From positions 27,698,420 to 27,762,419 of the forward strand of contig OX940865.1 of NCBI GenBank assembly GCA_954871525.1: a stretch of DNA of 64,000 nucleotides. The letters run 5' to 3'. The DNA is from Parietaria judaica. Its lineage: Eukaryota > Streptophyta > Magnoliopsida > Rosales > Urticaceae. Under the pieces are notes generated by a model that was not told the origin of the DNA, searched no databases, and was given only the letters and a program-made list of their open reading frames with translations. Made by a program: the position numbers and the translations under genes. Shown piece by piece: positions 28,494 to 39,915 of the stretch (the first letter of the stretch is position 1; each line of letters starts with the position of its first letter).

Positions 28494-30275
28494 TCATGAG
28501 TAGTCATACAGCGACACGCTCTTATCATCTGAGACGCTAGCAAGACGACCGGGGCCACCGGCAGGCCCGAACGCCACGGCCCACACTTGGTCCCCGTGGT
28601 TGCTCATTGTCTGCACCGCCGCCCGCATCCCGACGTCCCATAACCGCACCGTCCGGTCGCTTGACCCTGTTGCGACCGCACCTCCGTCTGGACTAACGTC
28701 GACGCTCAAAACCCAGCTGGCATGCCCCGACATGGCTGCAATTAGGGTTTTACCCTCGGCGTCGTACATGTGGACGTGGGCATCGTCGGATGCCGAGAAG
28801 AGGAGCCGCGGCTCGGTCGGTGAGAACGCAAGCGATCGGACCGGCATGGAGTGCCCCGCCAGGTGGTGGATAAGCTTAGCGCGGGCCACATCAAAGACCG
28901 AGATTGTACCGTCCATGGAGCCGCACGCCAGGAGGCGCCCGTCGGGGGACCAGGCCACCGAGAGAACGAACTTCTTGCCAGCAGTTTTGTTGTCGGATGG
29001 CTTCTGCGTGTCCGGGCGAGGGATTGAGAGGGTGGTGACCGGAGTCCACGTAGCGGTGTCCCACAGCTTCACAGAGGCGCTGCCACCGCCAGCCACAGCG
29101 AGGATGGTGCCCTACAAGGAAAGGATTATAAGCCAATTCATTGACTCTATTCACCTTTTTCTATTAAAGGGAAACAAACAAAAAAGGAGTAAAATGCAAA
29201 CTTAACGGGTAACGGAGCCATTATTCTGAAAGCTTTTTATAGTCATTCTATATTATTGGCATTCGAAAAGGAAGTATAACATTGACAAGAACTTTTTTTT
29301 TTTTTGAGGGAACATTGACAAGAGCTTTAAAGAACTAATTCTATCATATTATATGCACCCGTCCGGGTCATTCGAATACTTCAAGAGAATTGTATTCTCA
29401 AAGCGTTAGGTTCTCACGACATGAACCTATTTCTCACAGAAATAATCCAATTACCAAAGCATTGGTTACGTTTGGCTCAAGCCCAAAACCATAATCAACA
29501 AGTCATTAGTTAATATCGAAAATTTGGTTTATAGTACAACATCTCCGACAGACGCAACCGGGTTGGACATTTCACATCGAACAATCAACCTTCGCACAAT
29601 TAGTCATAAATAGACATCTAAAAATAGCAGTTTTCATCTGCAGAAAACCCTATATCGCAGACGCCCGAGTTCCAAAACGAACAATCACAAACCCGAAATG
29701 CCCCATCTCTTGTTTCAAACACAACATTCCCACACATTCGAAGCAGAAAAAACTGGATTCGATCATCCCTCTCGAGATAACTCGGCGAAGTTACCTCTCT
29801 GCAGTTAATACTCAACAAAGAACGGCATAACCACTCAAAAACTACATTTAATTAACAGCTTTAATCGGTAGAAAACCCTAATCAGACACACAAATCCCTA
29901 TTTCTTGCCCTAAGAAAAGCCCCTATTTCAAGCTACCTTGGGATCGAAGCGCATTTGCCAGAGCTCAGAGGGAGGAGCTTCGAGAGTGGCGATGGTGTTG
30001 TTGGTGTCGACATCGAAGACCCTCACGAAGCTGTCCAGCGACGCCGCCGCGGCGAAGTGGCCCGAGGGGTGCGCCGCCACCGAGACCACGCCGAGGCAGT
30101 GCTCGCCGTTGGTGCGCACGAGGGTGAGCTCGTCGGGCTTCCAGAGCTTCACCTTCTCGTCGAGCGAGCCCGTCAGAAGCAGCGCCGACCGCGTCTCCGT
30201 CGCCGGGACCCACGTCGCCGCCCACACCGACTCCTCGTGCGCGCTCTCCACCGATTTCAGCCCCGCGAGCTTCAT
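28494..30275 (-). CDS. VIP3: WD40 protein VIP3/SKI8
   Basis: Two exons, 30275-29937 and 29111-28494, join in frame to give 318 residues. The sequence follows Arabidopsis VERNALIZATION INDEPENDENCE 3 almost block for block: MKLAGLKSVESAHEESVWAA at the N-terminus, LLLTGSLDEKVKLWKPDEL, TLEAPPSELWQMRFDPK, GTILAVAGG, LACGSMDGTISVFDV, GHSMPVRSLAFSPTEPR, GSSDRTVRLWDV and the exact C-terminus SVSDDKSVSLYDYS. These form seven WD40 blades. In plants the protein works both in the Paf1 complex on transcribed chromatin and in the SKI complex that feeds the cytoplasmic exosome. The single 825-base intron is bounded by AAG|gta and tag|GGC. It converges with threonine synthase; spacing is about 0.75 kb. No defect was seen. 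Confidence 0.96.
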
Positions 30276-30792
30276 GCTCGATCAGTCGATCTTGCTTGAT
30301 TTGGGATTTTGACGATTCTAATTTTTTTTTTCTAGGGCTTAGTATTCAGAGTGTTTGGGCATTGTGTTCTTATCTTTTTTAAAATTGTGGCAAAAAAAAA
30401 CAAACTAAATTATTCAGAAAGTGCAGGCATATTTTCAAAGTTTTAAATTTTGTTGATTAAATATTTAGATAGTGAAATGTACATTTTTATTGATTTTATC
30501 TTATCTATTTCCATTATTATTTGAATTTCACGCTAAATATTTTAATATAAAGAATTCGTGTGTAAATAACTTAACATTAATAAAGATATAAAAAAGAATA
30601 AAATAATAAAAAAATCACAACTTTATGTATTTTATTAAAACAATTTAAATCTTAAGAATATGTTACACTATTTTAAAATCGAAGATCATAGCATTAAATT
30701 TTTAATTAAAACAATTCAAAGCTACAAATATGTTGCACTATTTTGAATAACATTTCAAGTATTGGCGGCATCGCAGCGAAACTACTCTCGAG

Positions 30793-31389
30793 TAGGGGTG
30801 AGCATTTTAGACCCAACCCGATGACCCAACCCAATCCGTTCGAGACCCGACCCCAATCTAACCCGCCCAATCTAACCCGCTCAAAATTGGGTCGGATCGG
30901 GCCAGACCCGACTATTATTCGGGTCGGGGTCGGGTCCAAAACCTTGGGTCGGGTCGGGGTCTCCGACCCGACCAATATAATAAATATATATTTCATATTA
31001 ATTTTTATTCAAATAGTGTAATCTTTAGTCTTTTAAAATTTTTCATTCTCAATTTTATTTACAATTAAAGACCATTCAATCTCTCATTTTCATGTTTTAC
31101 ATTGTTTAGTGTATGTTTGTTTGATTAAATTTGTTTGGGGTATTTTTACTTGAATTTTGAGTTACATTGATGTATTTTTTTCATATTATTTTTTGTTATA
31201 TAATATTAAATTTTAATTAATCGGGCCATGGCGACCCAAACCAACCCAACCCGATTTTTATCGGGTCGGTTTGGTTTGGGCATTAAAAAATTTTGGGTCG
31301 GATCGGGCTTTTTTTTAGGAACCCGAAGTGATCGGGTCGGGTCCATAAAAAGCATCGGGGCGGCCCAACCCAACCCATGCTCACCCCTA
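30793..31389. mobile_element. hAT-type MITE, copy A (597 bp)
   Basis: Terminal inverted repeats TAGGGGTGAGCA and TGCTCACCCCTA bound the element. A perfect 8-bp target duplication, CTCTCGAG, lies at 30785-30792 and 31390-31397. Both ends are filled with GGGTCGG/CCGACCC and CCCAACC motifs; the middle is AT-rich. No transposase is encoded. An 8-bp duplication plus these ends is diagnostic of hAT. Copy B at 38341-38935 is nearly identical but inverted. Confidence 0.92.
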
Positions 31390-31397
31390 CTCTCGAG

Positions 31398-31905
31398 AAT
31401 TAACTTGCAGACACACTCTTGACTTGAGTAAAAAATTTGGTACTTATACATCCATGATCTTGAATTTGAGAAATCTACCACTTATCATGATAAATAAATT
31501 AAAATCCAAAACCATAAACTAAAAAAAAGGTATAGTACAAGATCGTAAAAATAAAAAATTCCCTTTTCTATACCAATAAGCTCTTACATGTGAAACTCAA
31601 AAAAAATAATATCACACACAATAAGAGCCCAACCCCAAATTCTTCCCTCACAAACTATGCACTCTCATCAAACCATCAAACGACACTCAATCTCACATCA
31701 CAAAACCCAAAATAAAAAAACCCTTCAAAATCTACAAGCCTTACGATCCTTTTTTTATTATTATTTTCAAATCTCTATTTAACATATTTTGTCGTGTTAC
31801 TAGTAAAATATCAGTCGAATATGGCCCTATTGGGCCCGAATATAAAAGGCCCAATTTGATATAAACCCGGGTCCGGACCCGGGCAATAAGCTGGTTTTGA
31901 CCCGG
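31398..31905. other. Spacer downstream of the DUF761 gene
   Basis: AT-rich spacer between MITE copy A and the stop codon of the minus-strand DUF761 gene, presumably containing its 3' UTR. It includes a GGCCC/GGGTCC-rich patch at about 31825-31900. No coding feature is evident. Confidence 0.4.
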
Positions 31906-33465
31906 TCACGTGGTCCGCTTGTCTCTGAGAGAGTTGATCTTCTCGAGCCTCCATCCATCGTACAGCCTGGCGATAAAGGAGTCGGCTTTCAAGTTCACAT
32001 CAGGGCTGGGACAGAACGTGGACCCATCTCCACCGTCCATCGCTCTGACCGTCGACGCTCCCCTCGTTGACGATCGATCTGACCCGTCCATCTCGGGGGA
32101 CCCGCAGCGAGAGCTCTGCGCGCTCCGCAGGCGAACGAAGTCGCCGTCGCGGTCGACGACGGCGAACCTCAGCTCCGGCATCCTGAAAGGCGGCGGAGGC
32201 GGCGGCGGAATCGGAATCAGCGGACTCGGACACCCGCTGCTGACGCGGCTCTCGACGTCGTGGCGAGGTCTTGGTTTCGCCGGCAATGGCGGTTTCCCGG
32301 CGGGGGATGAGATTTTCCAGCGAGGCGGAGCCGGCGGGGGCGGCGGAGGAGGAACGGAGTGGACTCGCTTGCTCTTGCTGGTCCCTTTCTTGAAGAGGTT
32401 GTGGAAGACCGACGCCGGAGGGGGAGGCAGTGGCGGCGGAGGAGGCGGCGGCGATGGCGGCGGAAACCTAGAGTGTAGCTCAGTCGAGGCATGCCTGTGG
32501 CTGTGGCTGTGAGCATGAGTACTGGTTGCCATTGCGATGGTCTTCTGCTTCTTCTTCCTCTTCCTCTGATTGTACAGCGACGCTAAAGCCGTAGCGATCT
32601 CCTTCTTCACGTTGCTCTTTCGCCGCTCGAGCTTCCTCCGGTCCAGCCTCGCCGGAGATGGCGGTGGCAGCGGTGGAGGCGGAGGAGGAGTCGGCGGCGG
32701 AGTTCGGATTATCGCCGGTGGTGGACGATCGTCTGCTTCGTCGGTTATTATCTCCTCGCGCTTCTCGACCTTCCTCTTCTCTCTCCGCTCGACCGTCCGG
32801 TACGTTCGTATCGGTTTCTCCGGTGCCGGAGACGGCGTCTCCGGCGGCGCAGTATGAACTACGAACGTGTCGACCGGAATCACTTTCGAAGGACGAGCGA
32901 TCGGAGGCGTTTCGCGGTACTTTTCGATTTCGAAATCGTCGAAGAAGCGGAACTGGCGGTCATCGGCTCTGTTCTCCCACAGAGAATCTTGCCGGAGATC
33001 CGGATACGAGCTGCTGCTCCTCCTCAGTCGCCGGAGGCCGGAGTTCGCCGGCGTCAGTTCGCCGGAGCTCATCCCGCTCCTCCGATCATTCTCCGCCAAT
33101 CCGAACCACCTCTGCGGGTTATCGGAATCCGCCTCAGCTCCATTCGAATCCCGAGCGGCAATAACGACTTCACCGTCGCTCAGACTAACCGGGCCTGCGT
33201 TATTGTCCGGTTCTTCGTCGTTTCTCCTGGCGAAGACGCCGCAGAGGATGGCGAAGAGGACGAGGACGACGTTGAGCGAGTCCCAGCCCTTCTTGAAGGC
33301 GATCGGCCGGAGAATGTAGGAGGCGGAGGAGAGAATAGGCGGCACGGCGAAGACGAGGACAGCGAGGGCGACGACGGGGACAACGATGATCAAAACCGGG
33401 GGGCTGAGAACCGGAGAGGGGGAGCGGTGGTGACGTGGCATACCGGACAAGCTGTTTATCTGCAT
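31906..33465 (-). CDS. Proline-rich DUF761 membrane protein
   Basis: Intronless frame of 519 residues. A hydrophobic stretch at about 22-46 (VLIIVVPVVALAVLVFAVPP) and a second at about 62-80 (DSLNVVLVLFAILCGVFARR) suggest two membrane segments. The middle is disordered: Ser/Asp-rich, then long polyproline runs mixed with a Lys/Arg-rich part and a His-rich patch at about residue 325. The C-terminus, DVNLKADSFIARLYDGWRLE, fits DUF761, a plant-only motif of unknown role found in proteins annotated as hydroxyproline-rich glycoproteins or cotton-fibre-expressed proteins. The first ATG is used; Met9 is a possible alternative. Exact function is unknown, and the formin-like look comes only from the polyproline runs, since no FH2 domain is present. 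Confidence 0.82.
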   Translation of the reverse strand: MQINSLSGMPRHHRSPSPVLSPPVLIIVVPVVALAVLVFAVPPILSSASYILRPIAFKKGWDSLNVVLVLFAILCGVFARRNDEEPDNNAGPVSLSDGEVVIAARDSNGAEADSDNPQRWFGLAENDRRSGMSSGELTPANSGLRRLRRSSSSYPDLRQDSLWENRADDRQFRFFDDFEIEKYRETPPIARPSKVIPVDTFVVHTAPPETPSPAPEKPIRTYRTVERREKRKVEKREEIITDEADDRPPPAIIRTPPPTPPPPPPLPPPSPARLDRRKLERRKSNVKKEIATALASLYNQRKRKKKQKTIAMATSTHAHSHSHRHASTELHSRFPPPSPPPPPPPLPPPPASVFHNLFKKGTSKSKRVHSVPPPPPPPAPPRWKISSPAGKPPLPAKPRPRHDVESRVSSGCPSPLIPIPPPPPPPFRMPELRFAVVDRDGDFVRLRSAQSSRCGSPEMDGSDRSSTRGASTVRAMDGGDGSTFCPSPDVNLKADSFIARLYDGWRLEKINSLRDKRTT

Positions 33466-36108
33466 TTGGTTTGAGAGGAGACAGAGATACTCTGTTCTGT
33501 TGTATTGATAATGATGATGATAATATAAGATGATGAATAATATTAATTAATACTAATGCATATTTACGTGTGTTTAATTAAATTAAATATAATAAATAAG
33601 AGTGTTGGGAATTAAATAAAATAAATAAATAAAATGGTCCGGTTGTTAGAACGTACCAAATGAAATGGTGTAACTTGTAACCCACCATTCCAATTCCAAT
33701 GAATGTGGGGTCTCTTCGATTTAATCCATCTTCTTCTGGTGCGATTCGTGCAACGACATGGGGTTTATTATGTATTATTTCTTATGTCAATAATATTTTT
33801 TTTATCATAAATAATCCCGGAAAACCCGATCTCAGGTTCCGGTTTGCATGAAGATACATAAATAATCTCGATAAATCCGACCATTTTCTACGGTTTTTGT
33901 GAATTTTGATTATGGTTTGTAAAAGACTCTTGTATTAAAGTATTCTCGAAATCATAATTCCAATTCGTGAAAATCAAAACCAAAGGTAAGTTTTTTTTTT
34001 TTTTTTTTAATGTGTGGAAAAAACCTACACGATCAATTTAAAAAGAAGAAAATTCAAATAGTTATTTTGTAAATTATTTTTAAAAGATGGGTATCAAAGA
34101 GAAAGTAAATAAGTGTTTTTCTCATTCTTCGAAAACAATAAAAATCACATGTATTGTGATTCCATCTTAAATATATAAATTCTTTTTGGTGTTAGGTAAA
34201 CTATAATTGACGAAGAGACTTATGAGATTTTAAAAATTAATTAATTGTCGAATAAAAACTCATACCAACTAATTTTTTTTTTTTTTTGAACATATCTAAT
34301 ATAACCGGTACTCATTTTATTGAAATCTAACAAATGATTGACACTCAAATATATGTTCCGTCGGAAAGATACGAAGTTATTATGAGCACTATAGCTCGCG
34401 AGAAGTAAAACACAAAATTTATCATATATATTTTCAAAATAATTTATCCAAATAAACTTAAAGTTAACAACTTATACCAAAAGTATCAAGAGCATTCTAT
34501 AAGTGATGGATCATAGCTATAAATCATATAAGAATGAAAAAAATTACTTAATATAGGAAATAATTACAAAACAATGATATATGTTTCAAATATGGCATGA
34601 AACGATGAAAGGATGAGCGATCCAATTGAGCAAACAATAATGTTGCATGCATCAAAAGCTTGTCCCCATTTTGATAAAGGAAAATGGCTTTCATAATCAA
34701 CTTTATTTAAACTTATCCTTTTTTGTAACATTATTTATTTTAGTGGCAAGTTTGAATTAATAATTAAGAACCATTACATCACAAGGTCATATTTCATTCA
34801 AGGCCCCATATCAAGTTGAGTCGTGTTTTTATTTGCAACATAAATACTTAATTTCATAAATGCATCCATATATTTGTAATCTATTTCTTTTTTGAGCCAT
34901 TATAGTATATAAAAACTACAAAATAATGTTGATATCCGATTATGTCAAATATTACGAAGAAGTCTGTTACATAAATAATATATGTACATTTATGATTAGT
35001 CCCTCAAAATATTAATTCTTCCAAATATTTTTATTAAATTATGATTTATGTATGTTTATTATGAATTACAAAAATTAATTTGATATGGCCGAAACTTACA
35101 CTTCAACAAATAAACAAATTTATATTTCTTAAGTATTATTACCGCTAATTAAGATTGAATGTTTATGCCATATATATCTTATATATATATTGTTGATATA
35201 TGACCCTCGTAACATATACAGTATAATCGAATAAATCCAAAGAAAATGAAAACGTTTGTGTTACTTAGACATTAAGTTGCTTGATTGATTAGATTAAACG
35301 TATGCATTATTGTGCGCAATTTTGACCAAATTCTAAAAGAACGTTTCGTATTATAATTGCCAAAGATATTAACACAACGACAAAAATCAAAAACCCTTTA
35401 GGTACCTCCACTTAATTAGTCATTTAGTCCAAAATTGCAATGTCATCTTGCAACAGGTTTTGATATACAAAATTACAAATCATAAAGTGGAAAAATTTAG
35501 ATCAACGGACACGTAAGATATATTCAAGTAATGATTATGCAAAACTCGAGTAATTATAATATTTTAGTTTTTTTTTTTTCATTTATTTTTTCGCATCTTA
35601 TGGATCACATTCATTCACAATTAAAATACAACAACTCATATTTAAGATATTAAAATAGTATTGCTATTTTCAATTGCATTGAGTATTGACATAGTATCGA
35701 GGTTTCGTAAATCTACGAAATAATAAATATTTATGGATAAAAATTTACAATAAAATGTGACGATCATAAACATTAAAAACACTATATAAATGCCAAAAAC
35801 ATGAAGAAGAAAAAAACTGACAAAAAATTCAAAAGTAATTACCTGAACCAAAAATCTTCGTTCTGAGGGTTTAAACGTCGAAATACAACAAAATTTTCAA
35901 AAAATTGACGTATTCGAGATCTCGATGTACTAAGTTTTTTCTTATTTATGACGATATCAAATGCACAAAGTTTAGACCTCCCTACCTTACTCGAGGCTCA
36001 AATACTATGGTGTAAAATTTACTACAGTAGAACCTCTATAAATTAATACTCGATAAATAAATAGTCGTGATTAAATAATATTTTTGTCCGGTCTCGACTC
36101 GGGCCTAA
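33466..36108. other. AT-rich intergenic region
   Basis: About 2.6 kb upstream of the DUF761 gene. The first 100 bases are its leader or promoter. The rest is AT-rich with homopolymer tracts and no credible exon. Its right end, about 36025-36108, is one end of the dispersed repeat that begins TACAGTAGAACCTCTATAAATT, apparently interrupted by the solo LTR that follows. Confidence 0.5.
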
Positions 36109-36113
36109 CTAGT

Positions 36114-38040
36114 TGTTATGTGCATTTTTCGTAACATATAAAAATTGGGCCCATTTTGGCAAAAGTCAAAGCTCACTGGGAAAGGTCAAAGCCTGTCATG
36201 GCAAGTCAAGGCCCATCACCAACGCCAGAGGCCTGAGACCGAAGAACCAAGACATTGGCAAGGCCCGGGGACAAAAGGCGACGAGCCGACAAGCCGACGA
36301 GGCGACGAAACCGACAAGGCAACGAGGCGATGAAGCCGACGAGGCGACGATGCCGACGAGGCGACGAAACCGACAAGGCAACGAGGCGACGGAGCCGACG
36401 AGGCGACGGAGCCGACAAGGTGACGAAGGCAACGAAGGCGACGAGGCAACGAGGCCGACAAGGCGACGAGGCGATGAAGCCGACAAGGCGACGAGGCGAC
36501 GAAGCGACGAGCCGACGAGCCGACAAAGCGACGAGGCGACAAAGCGACGAGGCAACAAGCCGACGAGGCGACAAGGTGACAAGCCGACGAGGCGACGAGG
36601 CGACAAGCCGACGAGGCGACGAGGCGACGAGGCGACAAGCTGACAAGGCGCCAAGGCGACGAAGCCCCTCGTCGGAGCTTGGCGAGGGAATAACTTGCAA
36701 ATAGCTTACACGACGAGAAGATTCGAGACTACGAAGATCCCCGGGAAATCCTCCAGGTTTCCCCGAATACAACCTACGGACTCGCGGACAACCCGAAGAC
36801 ATCGAAGACAAATCGAGAAGCATCGGAGACCCTTTTTGCATACAAGGGGCCCCGACAATCCCCCTGTTACAGGGAGAAATTCGCAGGACCCCTGAAGGTG
36901 CAATATTCAGGAAAATGGGAGGCCCCCAAGGGTGCAATTCCCACGGAATTCGCAGGCCCCTATGGTGCAATTTCCAGGAGTTGTTTTCCTATAAATAGGA
37001 GCCTTCCCCCCTCATTTTCACACTCACTCACAGCTTTTTCCAGAGCTTCTCTCTCTAGCTTTCTCTCTCTAAAAACTCGTCTACTCTTAAGGAGGAAAGG
37101 ACTTGAGTTAAGAGTTGAGATCGATCTAGAAGCAGAGTCTTAGGCCTGAGAAGAAAGGTTGTTCGACGGGTCAGCTAAGGCGCCCCTTGATAGGTGGGAA
37201 ACCACGCCACCACCTGTGAGGTCAACAGAGACGGAGCTTCCCTTCGTCGGGACAAGGCCCCTCGTCATACGATGCCACCTACCCTGACAAGGTCGACAGA
37301 GACGGAGCTTCCCTTCGTCGGGATAAGGCCCCTCGTCGTACGAGGTCCTACCCCGACAAGGTCAACAAAGGAGCACACCTCGTCAGGTTAAGGCTCTCAC
37401 TGTACTTCACCAACACGAGGGAAGTTCGACAGTGAGCTTGTTAGCACCAACAAGGTCGACGAAGAGCACATCACGCCGGTAATACCCAGCCATCGGGCCA
37501 CGGGTCACCCCCGCACCGCCAATAACGGCACTTCTGACGAGTCAAACCACATTGTCATTCACCCGCCGTTTATCACTAACCCCGAACTACGTGGGACCTG
37601 ATTCTCTTGAACTGATATACGTAGGCAGCCTCGCCCAACCATAAGCGACGGGGCACGGGCCTATTCTACCCTTTTTTGCAGGTCCTCCCTCGCCATAGGA
37701 GCTCGCCAAGGAAGGAAAAGAACGAAGAATCACCAAGACTAACTCGGAGCTTCATCAAGACCAGGAGTTCACCCTGACGAGGACATTGCCAAGACAAGGA
37801 CTCCGCCCAGACGACGGGCTTCGCCGTGAGCCGGACTTCCCCGCCACCAAGGAAGTTCGCCGAGGATCGTCAACGACAGCCCGGAGACTCGCCCAAGATG
37901 ACGGGATCGCCTCCAGCTTTAACGATCATCAGTCAACCCGCGTTGACTCAGCATTCAATCATTCTTGTGTTCAGCGGGTCAATCTCGGGACCCGAACCTT
38001 GGATCCGACTCTAAGTTAAAGCCATTTTTACGCATTAACA
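36114..38040 (+). mobile_element. Solo LTR of a retrotransposon (1.9 kb)
   Basis: The segment begins TGTTATGTGC and ends GCATTAACA, so it has TG...CA ends with a 5-bp inverted TGTTA/TAACA. It is flanked by CTAGT at 36109-36113 and CTAGC at 38041-38045, a 5-bp target duplication with one mismatch. A core promoter, CCTATAAATAGG, lies at 36988-36999. No primer-binding site, internal domain or second LTR follows, so this is a solo LTR left by recombination. It carries a GAC-rich minisatellite and about 70-bp tandem repeats near 37218-37400. Its first and last ~18 bases match those of the LTR at 62955-63678. Confidence 0.78.
36270..36660. repeat. GACGAGGCGACAAGCC-type minisatellite inside the LTR
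   Basis: About 390 bases are built from degenerate 6-9-base units such as GACGAGGCGACAAGCCG. The near-period-3 structure leaves every frame open on both strands, producing several spurious Arg/Asp- and Arg/Leu-rich ORFs. It is a tandem repeat, not a gene. Confidence 0.85.
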
Positions 38041-38340
38041 CTAGCTAAATTAATAATTAGCTAAATTTATAAGATAATAATAATTTTTAGTAGGTATATA
38101 GGTCCGAATTGATATATAAATTAATAATGCAATATAAAAAATTACATAAAAAATTATAAAAAATATATATAAATAACTATGAAATTAATAAAATTACATC
38201 ACTAATTATGTAGTCTTCTTTAAATATGATTCTATAGTAATTATTATACAGCTTTAACTATCACTATTCTAAGAAGTTGTTGTCATTCCTTTTTAATATC
38301 ATTGGGCTCTTTAATATTTCTACATTGGTACTATGATATA

Positions 38341-38935
38341 TAGGGGTGAGCATGGGTTGGGTTGGGCCGCCCCGATGCTTTTTGTGGACCCGACCCGATC
38401 ACTTCGGGTTCCTAAAAAAAAGCCCGATCCGACCCATAATTTTTTAATGCCCGAACCAAACCGACCCGATAAAAATCGGGTTGGGTTGGTTTGGGTCACC
38501 ATGGCCCGATTAATTAAAATTTAATCTTATATTACAAAAAATAATATGAAAAAAAATGCATCAATGTAACTTAAAATTCAAGTAAAAATACCCCTAACAA
38601 ATTTAATCAAATAAACATACATAAACAATGTAAAACATGAAAATGGGAGATTGTTTGGTCTTTAATTGTAAATTAAATTGAGAATGAAAAAATTTAAAGA
38701 CTAAAGATTACACTGCTTGAATAAAAATTAATATGAAATATATATTTATTATATTGGTCGGGTCGGAGACCCCGACCCGACCCAAGGTTGTGGACCCGAC
38801 CCGACCCGAATAATAGTCGGGTCCGGCCCGATCCGATCCAATTTTGAGCGGGTTAGATTGGGCGGGTTAGATTGGGGTCGGGTCTCTAACGGATTGGGTT
38901 GGGCCATCGGGTTGGGTCTAAAATGCTCACCCCTA
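38341..38935. mobile_element. hAT-type MITE, copy B (595 bp, inverted)
   Basis: It has the same TAGGGGTGAGCA terminal repeats as copy A, in opposite orientation. A perfect 8-bp target duplication, ATGATATA, lies at 38333-38340 and 38936-38943. The body matches the reverse complement of 30793-31389 with few differences, indicating two recent, separate insertions. Confidence 0.92.
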
Positions 38936-39468
38936 ATGATATAATCTTTTTAAATCATAATAATAGTCTCTCTTTTTGAATTGGTTTTAAATTGGTGAAT
39001 ATTTTAGAACAAAATTACGTACTCAATAACACAATATGGACGTCAAGAAAACCAAAATCAAATTTACTTAGAAAATCACTATTTGAACATCAAGAACACC
39101 ATAAGAACCTCAAGAACAATGTATGAACATTGAAAACATCATATGAATGTCAAAAACATATATAAATAAAAAGCACAAAAAAGTCAAAAAAAAATTTATC
39201 TAAACCAAAAATTTTCGTTTTGAAGTTGACGTGGCTGGCATAAACTAACATTAAATTTGAAAATTGACGGAATGAAGCAAATTCAATAACAAAATGACCT
39301 TAGATACATCAATCAGCAAAATAAATCATTAAATACTTAAATCAAAATTCATAAAATATTGAGTAATTTAGCCGGAGTTTACCCGACTCGATAGCACAAA
39401 CTACACTACTATTTGTAATTTTTTTGAGGGACACTACTACTTGTAATTTTAGTGGCTGGAATTTGGAA

Positions 39469-39772
39469 GGGAAACTTCATAAAACATCCCTCAAAACATC
39501 ATAAAATATTTTACTACACCTCAAAACATCATAATTGGAAATACATCCTTTTTAAATTTTATGTACCAAAATACCCTTATTTGTGTTCATTTTTTCGGAC
39601 GCGACTTGTCCATTTTTCAGGAGGCAATATGTCCATTTTCAGGACACAATATGTAATTTTGAAAGGGTATTTTTGTATTCCAAATTTGAAAAGGATCTAT
39701 TTCTAATTATGATGTTTTGAGGTGTAGTAAAATAATTTATGGTATTTTGATGGATGTTTTATGAAGTTTCCC
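39469..39772. mobile_element. MITE with about 70-bp terminal inverted repeats (304 bp)
   Basis: The ends GGGAAACTTCATAAAACATC and its complement extend into arms of about 70 bases that share CTACACCTCAAAACATCATAATT. Flanking ATTTGGAA at 39461-39468 and ATTTAGAA at 39773-39780 form an 8-bp duplication with one mismatch. No coding potential. Superfamily uncertain: the duplication length suggests hAT, the long arms could also fit a Mutator-like foldback. Confidence 0.75.
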
Positions 39773-39915
39773 ATTTAGAATTGTCCATAAAAAAATAAAA
39801 ATAAAAAAACTTTTTGGCTCCTAAACTTTACATTACGCAAAGAGAACCAGGTACACGTGTCGCAATACGACAACTGAATGTACTTTTCAACTCGTATCGT
39901 ACTATATATATACAA

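Noticed and set aside
30706..31481. Short ORFs with PTRPKVLDPTPTR or GLGWAAPMLF-type peptides, also seen at 38320-38524
   Set aside because: They are translations of the hAT MITE body and occur in both copies; not genes.
31910..33474. Gly-rich and Ser/Arg-rich ORFs on the plus strand opposite the DUF761 gene
   Set aside because: They are shadows of the proline-rich coding sequence (CCN read backward gives Gly).
36113..36970. Several Arg/Asp- and Arg/Leu-rich ORFs of 140-254 codons on both strands
   Set aside because: All are translations of the GAC-type minisatellite inside the solo LTR; frames stay open only because the repeat lacks stop codons.
36114..38040. A complete small retrotransposon (two LTRs)
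   Set aside because: No second copy of the TGTTATGTGC terminus or internal primer-binding site was found; the segment behaves as one LTR.
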